From Flavobacterium gelatinilyticum (GTDB lineage: Bacteria; Bacteroidota; Bacteroidia; Flavobacteriales; Flavobacteriaceae), in contig NZ_CP114287.1 in NCBI RefSeq assembly GCF_027111295.1, positions 2,170,001 to 2,234,000 on the forward strand: a DNA stretch of 64,000 nucleotides, read 5' to 3'. Under the pieces are notes generated by a model. That model was not told where the DNA came from. It searched no databases and saw only the letters and a program-made list of their open reading frames with translations. Positions 37,455 to 46,299 of this stretch are shown here, in pieces (within the stretch, counting starts at the first letter, position 1; each line of letters starts with the position of its first letter). Both the position numbers and the translations under genes were made by a program.

Positions 37455-38651
37455 TCACGATTTCAAAAGTTCTTTTAGTTTTGCTTCTAATTCGGCTCCT
37501 CTCAAATTTTCTCCAATAATTACGCCTTTACCGTCTACTAAATAAGTTGCCGGAATTGCTTTTACGTTAAATGATTTACTCACTTTATCGTCGTCTAAAA
37601 GATTGTGCCATTGCATATTTTCCTGTCCAAGTGCTTTCTGCCATGCTTTTTCATCTTTATCAATAGAAACACTTAAAATTTCAAATCCTTTTGGAGCATA
37701 TTCTGCATAAGCCGTTTTTAGGTTTGGAATTTCTTTTCGGCATGGACCGCACCAGGAAGCCCAAAAGTCTACTAATATATATTTTTTTCCTGCAGTAATA
37801 TCTTTTGCATTGAATGTTTTTCCGTCTTTATCTTTTAATCCAAAATTGGCAATACTTGTTCCTACTAACGATTTTGGATTCAAATCTTTATCGACTAATT
37901 GTCCGTAGTAGCTTTTTTTTGCTGCATCAGAAAATTGTTCGTAAAGCGGTTTTTGTTCCGGTGTAAAGTAGCTGAACTGTGTCATCATAAAAAACGGTCC
38001 CCACCAGTTTGTTTTATGTTTTGCAATTAAGTTTGTTGTTAATAATTCTACTTTCGTAAAAAATGCTTTTTCGTCTGCTTCAAACTTTTTCCATTGTGCT
38101 GTGGCAGAAACAGAGTCCATAAGTTTTTTATTTCCTTCTTTTCTTGCTTTGCCAATCAGATTGCTAAGTTCGTTTATTCCTACATGATAATCAGCATAAT
38201 CTTTATTCAATTCTTCTTTAAAAGCTGTTTCTTTTAGATAATAATCGTGCGATTTAGAACCTGTAACGACTACATCTTTAAAACTGATCCATTCTCCTTC
38301 CTGATCTGAAACTGTACCGGCTGCTGTAATTTTTATTTTTGAATTTTCGACCATTACAGAAATATTTCCTTTGCTTTTACCAAAGACAACATAGAAAAAA
38401 CGAGGTTCTTTTAATTTTCCTGTAAAAGTAAATTTCCCGTCTTTTAATGCTGCTTCAGCAACCGGCAGTTCAGAAGAATGTGTGGCTCCCGGAATCAGTT
38501 TTACAGCTGTTCCGTCTGTTAATCCTGTGATATTTCCCTCAATTGTATAAGAAGAAACCGGAGCTGTTTTTTTTGTCTGCGCCTGAACGTTAACAGAGGC
38601 CATAAACAAACAGAGACAGGATCCTAATATTTTGTATTTAACTGCTTTCAT
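37455..38651 (-). CDS. TlpA-type thioredoxin with DUF4369 domain, soluble periplasmic paralogue
   Basis: This 398-residue protein has a cleavable signal peptide (CLCLFMASVNVQAQ) without a lipobox. A DUF4369-type domain (SYTIEGNITGLTDGTAVKLI) spans about 30-130 and helices about 130-260. The TlpA thioredoxin domain has Cys301 and Cys304 in VDFWASWCGPCRKEIPN and a cis-Pro in VKAIPATYLVDGKG. The architecture equals that of the neighbour at 36235, so the pair arose by duplication, and the two proteins probably differ in location. It starts 65 nt after susD, across a hairpin. It may reduce disulfides of imported cargo or of outer-membrane components. Confidence 0.93.
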   Translation of the reverse strand: MKAVKYKILGSCLCLFMASVNVQAQTKKTAPVSSYTIEGNITGLTDGTAVKLIPGATHSSELPVAEAALKDGKFTFTGKLKEPRFFYVVFGKSKGNISVMVENSKIKITAAGTVSDQEGEWISFKDVVVTGSKSHDYYLKETAFKEELNKDYADYHVGINELSNLIGKARKEGNKKLMDSVSATAQWKKFEADEKAFFTKVELLTTNLIAKHKTNWWGPFFMMTQFSYFTPEQKPLYEQFSDAAKKSYYGQLVDKDLNPKSLVGTSIANFGLKDKDGKTFNAKDITAGKKYILVDFWASWCGPCRKEIPNLKTAYAEYAPKGFEILSVSIDKDEKAWQKALGQENMQWHNLLDDDKVSKSFNVKAIPATYLVDGKGVIIGENLRGAELEAKLKELLKS

Positions 38652-38671
38652 TTTTGATTGATATTTTAGAA

Positions 38672-38710
38672 AAAGCTTCCCTTTCGGGGGAATCCTGATC
38701 AGGAAGCTTT
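38672..38710 (-). promoter_or_regulatory. Intercistronic hairpin after susD of locus B
   Basis: AAAGCTTCC (38672-38680) pairs with GGAAGCTTT (38702-38710). Inside the loop region is the palindrome TCCTGATCAGGA (38693-38704), which overlaps the right arm, so two alternative folds exist. It lies 6 nt after the susD stop and has only a short T-rich stretch on the minus side. Confidence 0.5.
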
Positions 38711-38716
38711 AGGTTA

Positions 38717-40132
38717 TTATTTTTCTACGTTTTGCGTTAAAGTTCCGTTACCCGGATTTTTAAAGGCGCCCTGCGGGAAAGGCATAGTCCATAAATGAGA
38801 TTCCGGAGATAACGTATAAGTTGTACCGCCTGCTGTTTTTGTGAAACCAACTTTGTAAACTCCTTCTGCATTTAAACGACGGGCATCTGCAAACGGAATA
38901 AGTGTTAAAATAAGTTCGTTGTTTTTAGTTCTGAAAATCGCATTCAGGGCCGTTGTTTTATCAGTTGTTACAATATCCTGATAAGAAGCTGCAAGAATAC
39001 GCGTTTTACGAACGGTGTTTAAAACGCCCAATGCATCGCTGATCTGATTGGCACGTGCAAGGCATTCGGCTTTAATCAAATACACCTCAACGGTGGTCAT
39101 ACCTGCATAGTTAAAAGAACCCGAAAGTGTTCTTCTGTAATAGGTTTCTGCTCCTACCGTTCTGATTTTCCAGCGGGAAATAAAGCGGGCATCGCCGGTT
39201 TCAAATCGCTGTGCACGTTCTACCGGAATGTCGTATTCTGTAATTAATGTCGAATACGAATAAATCTGCTGGCTGTGACGCATATTGTAGTTTTCTACAT
39301 AATTATATCCCATTGGCGAAACTGTTGTCGTATACGAATTCGGAACATCGATAATGGCTTTATTTGTTTCGTAATAGGCTTTCCAGTCGTATAATTTATT
39401 GTTTTCTGCCAATGCTAAGTCAGCATTTTTTAAAGCTTCGGTATAATTGTTCATCTGAAGATATACTCTTGCGCTGAAAGCATAAGCTGTACCCAGATTT
39501 GGATGCAGAATAGTTTGTGCTGTTTTTGGCAGATACGGAATCGATTCTTTAATATCGGCTAAAATAAAATCATACATTTCCTGAATCGTTACCTGTCTGC
39601 TTGGTGCATTAATATTGGCGCTGGTAATTAACGGAACTGATAATTTTGTTGCGGCCGTAGATGCCACATATGTGTCTGCATAAAAATTTACAAGATTGTA
39701 GTATGACATGGCGCGCAGAATTTTAGACTGTGCCCAAACCGTTCTTTTTTCTGCTTCGGTTGCATTTGTTGCGGTTAATACATTTTCTATCAACAAATTG
39801 CAAGTCGAAATTGATGCATATCCTGCATAATAAGCCGTTTCATCTGATGGTTTTAACTGGATACGGTCTGCTTCTTCATCCCACATATAATTGGCACTTG
39901 CCAGACGGTCGTTTGACAAGGCTGCTATTCCTAAAAAACGGTCGTTTAATAAGTCTGAAGCTCCTTTGGCTTCTACCCTGAAATTGTATTCGTCGCGCAG
40001 GAAAGCTTCAAAATCTGCTAATGTTGCGGGTGCTTTGGCTCCCTTTGGCACATCATCTAAATAATTCTCGCAAGAGGCAAAAGTTAATCCTAAAACTAAT
40101 AAGCCCACTACATTTTTATATATTTTTTTCAT
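38717..40132 (-). CDS. SusD/RagB-type lipoprotein (locus B)
   Basis: This is a 471-residue outer-membrane lipoprotein with lipobox LVLGLTFASCENYLDDVPKG. SusD-type features include AQSKILRAMSYYNLVNFYAD, GTAYAFSARVYLQMNNYTEA and the C-terminal NELILTLIPFADARRLNAEG. It follows susC by 17 nt. No glycosidase lies in this locus, so its ligand need not be a glycan; the RagB branch of the family binds peptides. That comparison is by context only, since family sequences alone do not separate the two classes. Confidence 0.93.
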   Translation of the reverse strand: MKKIYKNVVGLLVLGLTFASCENYLDDVPKGAKAPATLADFEAFLRDEYNFRVEAKGASDLLNDRFLGIAALSNDRLASANYMWDEEADRIQLKPSDETAYYAGYASISTCNLLIENVLTATNATEAEKRTVWAQSKILRAMSYYNLVNFYADTYVASTAATKLSVPLITSANINAPSRQVTIQEMYDFILADIKESIPYLPKTAQTILHPNLGTAYAFSARVYLQMNNYTEALKNADLALAENNKLYDWKAYYETNKAIIDVPNSYTTTVSPMGYNYVENYNMRHSQQIYSYSTLITEYDIPVERAQRFETGDARFISRWKIRTVGAETYYRRTLSGSFNYAGMTTVEVYLIKAECLARANQISDALGVLNTVRKTRILAASYQDIVTTDKTTALNAIFRTKNNELILTLIPFADARRLNAEGVYKVGFTKTAGGTTYTLSPESHLWTMPFPQGAFKNPGNGTLTQNVEK

Positions 40133-40149
40133 TGTTTAGTCTTTTTAAA

Positions 40150-43100
40150 TTAGAAATTAACATTTACGCCAAAAACAAAACTCGGAGACTGGAAGCCGTT
40201 TAAAATGAATTTTGCGTCTCTTGATTTAGCTGCAGTAAATACATTTTCTGCGTTTAAATTAAAACGTACTCCGTCTAATTTTGCTCTCTGAATCAGTTCT
40301 TTTGGCAGTTGGTAAGACAAAGAAACGTTGCTTAATCTGACATTTGAGGCATCCAAAATATTAATATCTGCATACGAGTAAATGGTACGGGATTCAGAGT
40401 TAAATTCCGGTTCGTATTCGTAAACGGCTCTTGGCACATTGGTAAAAGCCTCATCTCCCGGTTTCATCCATCGGTCTGCAATATGATTGTTAACCGTTGA
40501 AATAGTGGTTACATAACCGCCCATTGAACCTGAGTATTCATTGCCTAACATTGGCAGGAATGTGTTTCTGATTTTATGTCCTAACTCGTAAATGAAAAGT
40601 GCCGAAAGTGAGAAGTTTTTGTATTTAACCGAAGTATTAAATGAACCGCTGTGCGTAGGTACTGTTGATCCAAAATCTTTGATAGATCCTAAACTTCCCG
40701 GATTGTATACAGTTGCATTTCCATCTGCATCGTACACCTGAGGTAATCCTTTATCACTTAAACCTGCCCATTTGAAACCATAAATAGAGTTAAAATCGTT
40801 TCCAACTCTTGGGAAAGATTTTGGATAATCCAGTTGTAATATATAAATCGGTGCTTCAACATTTACGTAATCGACTTTGTTTTTGTTATGAGCATACAAA
40901 ACGCCGGCATCCCATGAAAATGAAGGTGTTTTTACGATTGTTCCTCTTAAACTAACCTCGATCCCTTTGTTAGTCATTTCTCCATTGTTGATGGTGTATG
41001 TTGAATATCCCCATCCTTCTGTCGGGATTCCCTGGCTGCTTGCTAATAAGTCCTGTCCTTTTTTGTTGTAAAGATCAAAAGTTCCGCCTAATCTGTTTTT
41101 AAAGAATGAAAAATCCAGACCCAGGTTGGTTGTTGTTGTTTTTTCCCATGATAATTCAGGGTTTGGTCTTTTGTTGACAGATCCCTGACTTCCGCCAACA
41201 TTAGGGTTTGAATTGTAATAGGCTGTTAAATACGGAGCTGAATCTTTGGCTACGTTACCTCCAATACCGTAAGAAGCACGAACTTTAATTGCGTCTACCC
41301 ATGAAACGCTGAAGAATGATTCGTTAGCAATATTCCATCCTGCTCCTGTTGACCAGGTTGGTTTATTTTGGTATTTACTGTCTGTTCCCCAAAGGTTCGA
41401 ACGATCCCAGCGAACACTTCCAGATACAGAATATCTTCGGTCATAGGTATACCCTCCTGTTCCGTAAACCGAAACGTAACGGTTTTGCAGTTCTTTTTCT
41501 AATGAAAAATTATCCTGAATCATATAGCCGCCAAAAACGGTTCCGTATACTTTAAGAAGATCGGCCTGATTGATTGGTGTGTAAGCTAATGTCTGGTCAT
41601 CATAACCGTAACGGGTATTATCGCTGTATTCTAATTTTGTATGACGAATTTCCATACCGGCAATGGCAGAAACATCGTGTTTACCATTAAAAGTCTGCTC
41701 GAAGTTTAACTGCTGACGGAAATTGTAAGCATTTGTGAACTGATTGGTTTCTTTTATAATGTCGCCATAAGGCAAATTAAACGTTGGTGTTGTTCCTGAA
41801 ACGGTTACTAAACTGTTTACCAGACTTCTAACATTAAATGAATCTTTACTTCTTAACTGGCTGGCGCGATCTGAACCGTATTCATACTGAAACATCGCGT
41901 TGTAGGTAAAGGCACGGCTGAATTTTACATTGAATTTGGCAAAAGTTCTGTTCAGGAAGTTTTTGTTTTCTGTTAAATTTCTTCCGAACTCATCCATTGG
42001 CGTGATATCCATATTGTAAAGTCCGTAATTCTGCATAGACTGAAGCGTAAAGTTGTTGTAACGAGACGCTGCAGTTGAAACGAAATTCGTTCCGTCATTA
42101 TTCACCAATTGATTGTATGGCTGATATTTAAAACCAGGATTGTTCGCCATATAGCTCTGCGTATCTCCTAATTCATAATTGATATATGTTCCTAAATCAA
42201 GAGAAAGCCAGTTGTTAATCTGAGTTGAATTTTTAAGATTAATACCAATTGACTGATTATCTGAAAAACGATCTTCAAGCTGGTTGTTTTTATAAGTTAA
42301 GGAAGCATTAAACGCATTCGATTCTGTTGCTTTCCCTAAACTGATATTATGCTGCATAAAATACTGATCGCGTTTTGCATATCTCGCAATATCATTGTAA
42401 TATTTGTAGCCTTGTGAACCCAATGTGTTCAAACGGTTGTTCATTTCTGTCTGCGAAATATTTCCTGCATACCCGTTTAAAATGGTATTCATTCCTAAAC
42501 TTGTAAATACCGCATTGTTAAGCAGTGACTGAGCGTAAGTTCCCGCATTTGCTCCCTGTAAATTTGGATTTCCGTTTGCCCATCCTCTTTCCAGACCTAT
42601 AATATCTGCAGAATCTGTCAGGTTTCCGGTATAGTTTCTATAAGGTTTAACGGTTAAGTTACTTGAAAACGAAATGTTTGATTTTCCTGATTTTGCTTTT
42701 TTAGTCGTAATTACCACTACTCCATTTGCTGCACGTGCTCCGTAAATAGAGGAAGCTGCGGCATCTTTTAAAACCGTAATGGTTTCAATATCTTCTAAAT
42801 TCAGGCTTGGCACATTTTCTTCGATAGAAGCATATGGAGTCAGTTTTGTACTTTCTACCGGAAATCCGTCTATAACATACAATGGCGATGTTACGCCTGT
42901 CATAGAAGTCGTTCCACGAATTTTACCATCCTGATACCCTGCGATACGTCCTTCCAGAATCGAATTCAAACTGCTTAAACGCTGTTCCTGAAAATCTTTT
43001 GTTTTTAAGTTTGAGAAGGATCCCGTTACCTGTTCTGCCGCAATATTCTGGTATCCTGTTGTTAACACCAAACCTTCGAGTTCCATTGCATCTTCTTTCA

Positions 43101-43722
43101 GGACAACGTTAATTACGCTTCTTCCATCTACTTTAATTTCCTGTCTTGCATATCCTAAATAAGAAAAAGCCAATGTTGTTTCGCTGCTTACGGCAATAAT
43201 CTGATAATCTCCGTTAAAGTCGGTATTTACACCTCTTCCTGATCCGTTATCTGCAACTGCTGCACCTACTAAAGGCATTCCTTTTTCGTCTGTAACACGT
43301 CCTTTTACTATAAAATCGGCCGCTTCTTTTTTTGCTTCAATTGGTTTTTCAACCGGAGCTTTTTTAGCCATCAAAATAATATGTTTTCCGGATACTTTGT
43401 AATCTGTGCTGGTATCTTTAAAAATAGTATTTAAGATATTTTCTATAGAAGTATTTTCTAAATTAACATCGATTGTTCTGTTTAAATCAACAGATCTTAC
43501 ATTGTAAACAAATTGGTAATTGGTAGTATATTCCAGTTTTTCAATTGCTTTGGCAACTGACATATTACTGGCATTGAAAGACATTTTTGCCTTTTGGGAG
43601 TACGTTACTCCCGCCTGCATAACCGTGAAAGTGGTTAATAAAAATAATGTGGTCAATTTCATCTTCAGATCGAATTGCAAAAAAGGCTTGTCGAACCTAA
43701 TTCTGTTCAATAGTTTTTTCAT
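40150..43722 (-). CDS. SusC/RagA-type TonB-dependent importer with STN signalling domain (locus B)
   Basis: This 1190-residue outer-membrane importer has a long N-terminus with a signal peptide ending near VMQAGVTYSQ. An STN (secretin/TonB short N-terminal) domain spans about 50-115 (VAKAIEKLEYTTNYQFVYNV, TIDVNLENTSIENILNTIF). Next come a carboxypeptidase-regulatory-like domain (VTDEKGMPLVGAAVADNGSG) and a plug (LVLTTGYQNIAAEQVTGSFS, SSIYGARAANGVVVITTKKA). The barrel ends with PSFVFGVNVNF. STN domains contact an anti-sigma factor, and a FecR gene lies directly upstream, so this is a transducing importer that reports its own cargo. A Met at residue 21 is a possible alternative start. Confidence 0.95.
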   Translation of the reverse strand: MKKLLNRIRFDKPFLQFDLKMKLTTLFLLTTFTVMQAGVTYSQKAKMSFNASNMSVAKAIEKLEYTTNYQFVYNVRSVDLNRTIDVNLENTSIENILNTIFKDTSTDYKVSGKHIILMAKKAPVEKPIEAKKEAADFIVKGRVTDEKGMPLVGAAVADNGSGRGVNTDFNGDYQIIAVSSETTLAFSYLGYARQEIKVDGRSVINVVLKEDAMELEGLVLTTGYQNIAAEQVTGSFSNLKTKDFQEQRLSSLNSILEGRIAGYQDGKIRGTTSMTGVTSPLYVIDGFPVESTKLTPYASIEENVPSLNLEDIETITVLKDAAASSIYGARAANGVVVITTKKAKSGKSNISFSSNLTVKPYRNYTGNLTDSADIIGLERGWANGNPNLQGANAGTYAQSLLNNAVFTSLGMNTILNGYAGNISQTEMNNRLNTLGSQGYKYYNDIARYAKRDQYFMQHNISLGKATESNAFNASLTYKNNQLEDRFSDNQSIGINLKNSTQINNWLSLDLGTYINYELGDTQSYMANNPGFKYQPYNQLVNNDGTNFVSTAASRYNNFTLQSMQNYGLYNMDITPMDEFGRNLTENKNFLNRTFAKFNVKFSRAFTYNAMFQYEYGSDRASQLRSKDSFNVRSLVNSLVTVSGTTPTFNLPYGDIIKETNQFTNAYNFRQQLNFEQTFNGKHDVSAIAGMEIRHTKLEYSDNTRYGYDDQTLAYTPINQADLLKVYGTVFGGYMIQDNFSLEKELQNRYVSVYGTGGYTYDRRYSVSGSVRWDRSNLWGTDSKYQNKPTWSTGAGWNIANESFFSVSWVDAIKVRASYGIGGNVAKDSAPYLTAYYNSNPNVGGSQGSVNKRPNPELSWEKTTTTNLGLDFSFFKNRLGGTFDLYNKKGQDLLASSQGIPTEGWGYSTYTINNGEMTNKGIEVSLRGTIVKTPSFSWDAGVLYAHNKNKVDYVNVEAPIYILQLDYPKSFPRVGNDFNSIYGFKWAGLSDKGLPQVYDADGNATVYNPGSLGSIKDFGSTVPTHSGSFNTSVKYKNFSLSALFIYELGHKIRNTFLPMLGNEYSGSMGGYVTTISTVNNHIADRWMKPGDEAFTNVPRAVYEYEPEFNSESRTIYSYADINILDASNVRLSNVSLSYQLPKELIQRAKLDGVRFNLNAENVFTAAKSRDAKFILNGFQSPSFVFGVNVNF

Positions 43723-43862
43723 ACTTTTAAAATGTTTTTTAATGTTGGTTGGTTAATTAACTGATCGCATTTATTCTACCGGGAAGTGTTGGCGCATTTT
43801 CCGGTTTTTTTATTTAATGCAGATCCTTTTCTTGCGGACTGTTGTTACATAGGCTTCTTTAT

Positions 43863-44110
43863 TTTAGATTTCTGATTTTAGATTTTAGATTGGCTCAGCA
43901 TACCGCTGACTTTTTTACATCTTAGATTTCTGATTTTAAATTTTAGATTCGCTCAGCATAACACTGACTTTTTTACATCTTAGATTTCTGATTTTAGATT
44001 TTAGATTGGCTCAGCATACCGCTGACTTTTTTACATCTTAGATTTCTGATTTTAGATTTTAGATTCGCTCAGCATACCGCTGACTTTTTTACATCTTAGA
44101 TTTTAGAGTA
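43863..44110. repeat. 58-bp tandem repeat, four copies plus a partial
   Basis: Units begin at 43863, 43921, 43979 and 44037, and a partial unit begins at 44095. Each unit is tttagatttctgattttaga words, then a core ggctcagcataccgctgact and tttttacat. The base before gctcag alternates G, C, G, C through the four units. The partial unit ends with tatgctga, which is the reverse complement of tcagcata in the core. Confidence 0.92.
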
Positions 44111-44120
44111 TGCTGAATTT

Positions 44121-44194
44121 TAATTTTTAATTCTCAATTTTTAATTTTTAATTTTTAATTTTTAATTTTTAATTTTTAATTTTTAATTTTTAAT
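44121..44194. repeat. Heptanucleotide array (ATTTTTA)n abutting fecR stop
   Basis: The heptamer tttttaa/atttttaa is repeated about ten times with one interruption (ttctcaa). The array ends at the base next to the TAA stop of fecR on the minus strand. Confidence 0.88.
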
Positions 44195-45349
44195 TTATTT
44201 AATCGTAATCTTATCCCTGTCAATGTTATAATCTATTGCGTAACTGTCGCTGAAATATTTGAGTACTACCTCAATAGGTTCGTTGTCGAAACGGGCGTTG
44301 AAAATTTCTTTACCCAGCATTTTATTCCGATTGATAAAAGTCACATTGTAACGGCGTTCGAGTTTTGCGATAATCTGATCAAACGATTCGTTTTTAAAAA
44401 CCAGGCTTCCTTTTACCCAGGCTGTGTAATAATCTGTATTGACTTCCTCGGTTTTAAATGTTGTTTGTCCTTTTACGTTCGATCCTTTAAAACCGGGTTT
44501 TAAAACTACCTCATTGTTTTTTGTTTTCTCATCTGTATAAAGCGACACTTTTCCTTCAACCAAAACAATATCGGTGCTTGTATTTTCAGTATACGAATTC
44601 ACGTTAAACTTAGTTCCCAAAACCTCCACATTCATGTTTTGTGTATCGACAGTAAACGGATGTTTTTTGTCTTTTGAAACTTCAAAATAAGCTTCTCCCA
44701 AAAGATCAACTTTTCTATTTTGATTTTTTGAAAACTGAACCGGATAACGCAGTGTTGTTCCGGCGTTTAAATGCACAATAGTTCCGTCTGAAAGCTGTAC
44801 TTCAAATTTTTTCCCGTATGGAATTTTCAATGTGTTGTAAACCAATTCGCCTTCGGTATATTCGCTGGTATACACCAGTCTGTTTTTTTCCTGTCTTCCA
44901 ATTACTTTTCCTGACTTATCGGTTATGTTTCGCACTCCTGACGGATCGATCGTCTGGGCAGATTCATTTCCTATCTGCAGCACAATAGCTTCTTCTCGCG
45001 GAATCACCACATTTTGTTTTGGCTCAACTGCATTGGTCGAACTTTTATAAAAATAAAATCCTCCTAAAGCAAAAATTACAATTGCTGCATATTTATAATA
45101 GGACGAAAATCTTCTTTTGTAAAAAACATTATTTTCCTGCTGTATTCTTTCAGATAACTGCTTTTTGACTTCGGCAGAATCAAAATTATTCATCACGGTA
45201 TCTACCGCATAATTGGTTTTTACAAAATCCTTAAATATCTTCTGATTTTCATCTTCTTTTAACCACTCGGTCAGTTCCTCAATTTCATCTTTTGAAGCCT
45301 GATTTGTGATAAATTTAACGATTAATCGCTCTGATTTTTTCGCTGTCAT
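44195..45349 (-). CDS. FecR-family anti-sigma factor
   Basis: This is a 384-residue inner-membrane sigma-regulator. The cytoplasmic N-terminus (about 1-80) is a sigma-binding region (LIVKFITNQASKDEIEELTE). One membrane helix (YKYAAIVIFALGGFYFY) follows near residue 85. The periplasmic FecR domain (TLKIPYGKKFEVQLSDGTIV, VDLLGEAYFEVSKDKKHPF, VEVLGTKFNVNSY) spans about 165-270. A C-terminal DUF4974-type domain (FDQIIAKLERRYNVTFIN) touches the STN domain of SusC. I start at the ATG 45349; a TTG 13 codons upstream is less likely. It is co-directional with susC but divergent from the sigma gene, which is unusual. Confidence 0.94.
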   Translation of the reverse strand: MTAKKSERLIVKFITNQASKDEIEELTEWLKEDENQKIFKDFVKTNYAVDTVMNNFDSAEVKKQLSERIQQENNVFYKRRFSSYYKYAAIVIFALGGFYFYKSSTNAVEPKQNVVIPREEAIVLQIGNESAQTIDPSGVRNITDKSGKVIGRQEKNRLVYTSEYTEGELVYNTLKIPYGKKFEVQLSDGTIVHLNAGTTLRYPVQFSKNQNRKVDLLGEAYFEVSKDKKHPFTVDTQNMNVEVLGTKFNVNSYTENTSTDIVLVEGKVSLYTDEKTKNNEVVLKPGFKGSNVKGQTTFKTEEVNTDYYTAWVKGSLVFKNESFDQIIAKLERRYNVTFINRNKMLGKEIFNARFDNEPIEVVLKYFSDSYAIDYNIDRDKITIK

Positions 45350-45614
45350 TTGCGTTATTTTTAATATTATTACGAAGCCAAAAAACAAAACCCTAACAAT
45401 TTGATAAAGTTTTTTTCATTTTGATGATTTTTTTATTTTTCACAAGTCTTTTCTTTCAGAAAACACGACTAATTTGATAGAAATTATAAGACTGATGATT
45501 TATTCTGACCTTTTTCGCACTTTTTATTTGTACTAATTTTCAAATAGAAACCGGAAAAAAGGAGAAATTTTAATGAATTACGTGTCCTATTTTACCCTTA
45601 AAAATTATAATTTA

Positions 45615-45622
45615 TATATTTG
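45615..45622 (+). promoter_or_regulatory. -7-like element immediately before the sigma factor start
   Basis: TATATTTG matches TAnnTTTG but lies only 2 nt before the first ATG, and no TTG stands 17-23 nt upstream. If used, the mRNA would be leaderless or would start at the second Met (45628). This is a weak call. Confidence 0.3.
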
Positions 45623-45624
45623 TT

Positions 45625-46236
45625 ATGATGACTGCTGATTACCATAATAATGAAATCTTAATTGAGTCTCTTCGCAACGGAGATGAAAAAGCATATACCT
45701 ATTTAATCGATACGTATCATCATAAACTCTGCGTGTATGCGAACAGTCTGGTAAAAAATGTCTACAGCGCCGAAGATATCGTGCAGAATGTTTTTATAAA
45801 AGTCTGGGAACAGCGCACGAGGTTAAAAACCGATCATGCTTTAAAAAGTTTTCTCTACAAACTGGTCTATAATGAATTTATCGATTTGTACCGAAAAAAC
45901 CAGTCGTTGTTTTCTCTTGAAAAATCGTATTACGATGCTTTAAACGGAATTGTTCAGGAAGAGGATTCAGAAGCTTTTCAAAGGGTTTTGAATGCCGTAA
46001 ACAAGGAGATCCAGAATTTACCGCCAAAGTGTAAAGAGGTTTTTATACTGAGTAAAAAAGAAGGTTTAACCAACATCGAAATAGCCGAACATCTGGACGT
46101 TTCCATCAAAACGGTTGAAGCGCAGATTACGAAAGCTTTTTCGATTTTGAGGACTTCTCTTGAAGAAAAGGTAAAGAGTGTTTTGTTTCTTTTGTTTTCT
46201 GCTAAAAAAAAATTCAGACTAAATAATTTAATCTGA
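45625..46236 (+). CDS. ECF-type RNA polymerase sigma factor
   Basis: This is a 203-residue extracytoplasmic-function sigma factor of the Bacteroidota FecI-like group. Region 2 is near 15-85 (YLIDTYHHKLCVYANSLVKN, AEDIVQNVFIKVWEQRTRL). Region 4 is near 120-180 (LPPKCKEVFILSKKEGLTNI, EIAEHLDVSIKTVEAQITKA). It would be held by the divergently transcribed FecR until the SusC importer is engaged, and would then activate susC and probably its own operon. The last codons and the stop lie in a hairpin that may end the transcript. Two adjacent ATG codons compete for the start. Confidence 0.94.
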   Translation: MMTADYHNNEILIESLRNGDEKAYTYLIDTYHHKLCVYANSLVKNVYSAEDIVQNVFIKVWEQRTRLKTDHALKSFLYKLVYNEFIDLYRKNQSLFSLEKSYYDALNGIVQEEDSEAFQRVLNAVNKEIQNLPPKCKEVFILSKKEGLTNIEIAEHLDVSIKTVEAQITKAFSILRTSLEEKVKSVLFLLFSAKKKFRLNNLI

Positions 46237-46240
46237 ATTT
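46210..46240 (+). terminator. Hairpin overlapping the sigma factor stop codon
   Basis: AAATTCAGA (46210-46218) pairs with TCTGAATTT (46232-46240); the TGA stop is part of the right arm. Only a broken T-stretch (tccttttatt) follows, so termination strength is uncertain. Confidence 0.5.
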
Positions 46241-46299
46241 TCCTTTTATTGTTTTAAGCTAAAAGTCTTTGCTCTTGCTTCTATAATAGCTTTTCGTTT

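Larger units (their letters stand above)
43723..44194. other. 472-nt spacer between fecR and susC (locus B), filled with tandem repeats
   Basis: I see no gene. The spacer holds four copies of a 58-bp tandem repeat, then a (ATTTTTA)n array that touches the fecR stop. About 140 nt next to susC are non-repetitive and should contain its ribosome binding site and perhaps a sigma-dependent promoter. No TAnnTTTG element was seen there. Confidence 0.75.

Noticed and set aside
43863..44110. Tandem 58-bp repeats as a CRISPR array
   Set aside because: Units are directly adjacent with no unique spacers, and no cas genes are present.
45350..45388. TTG-started extensions of FecR, GH92, the propeller enzyme, the esterase and the hybrid regulator
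   Set aside because: In each case an ATG a few codons downstream begins a proper signal peptide or domain.
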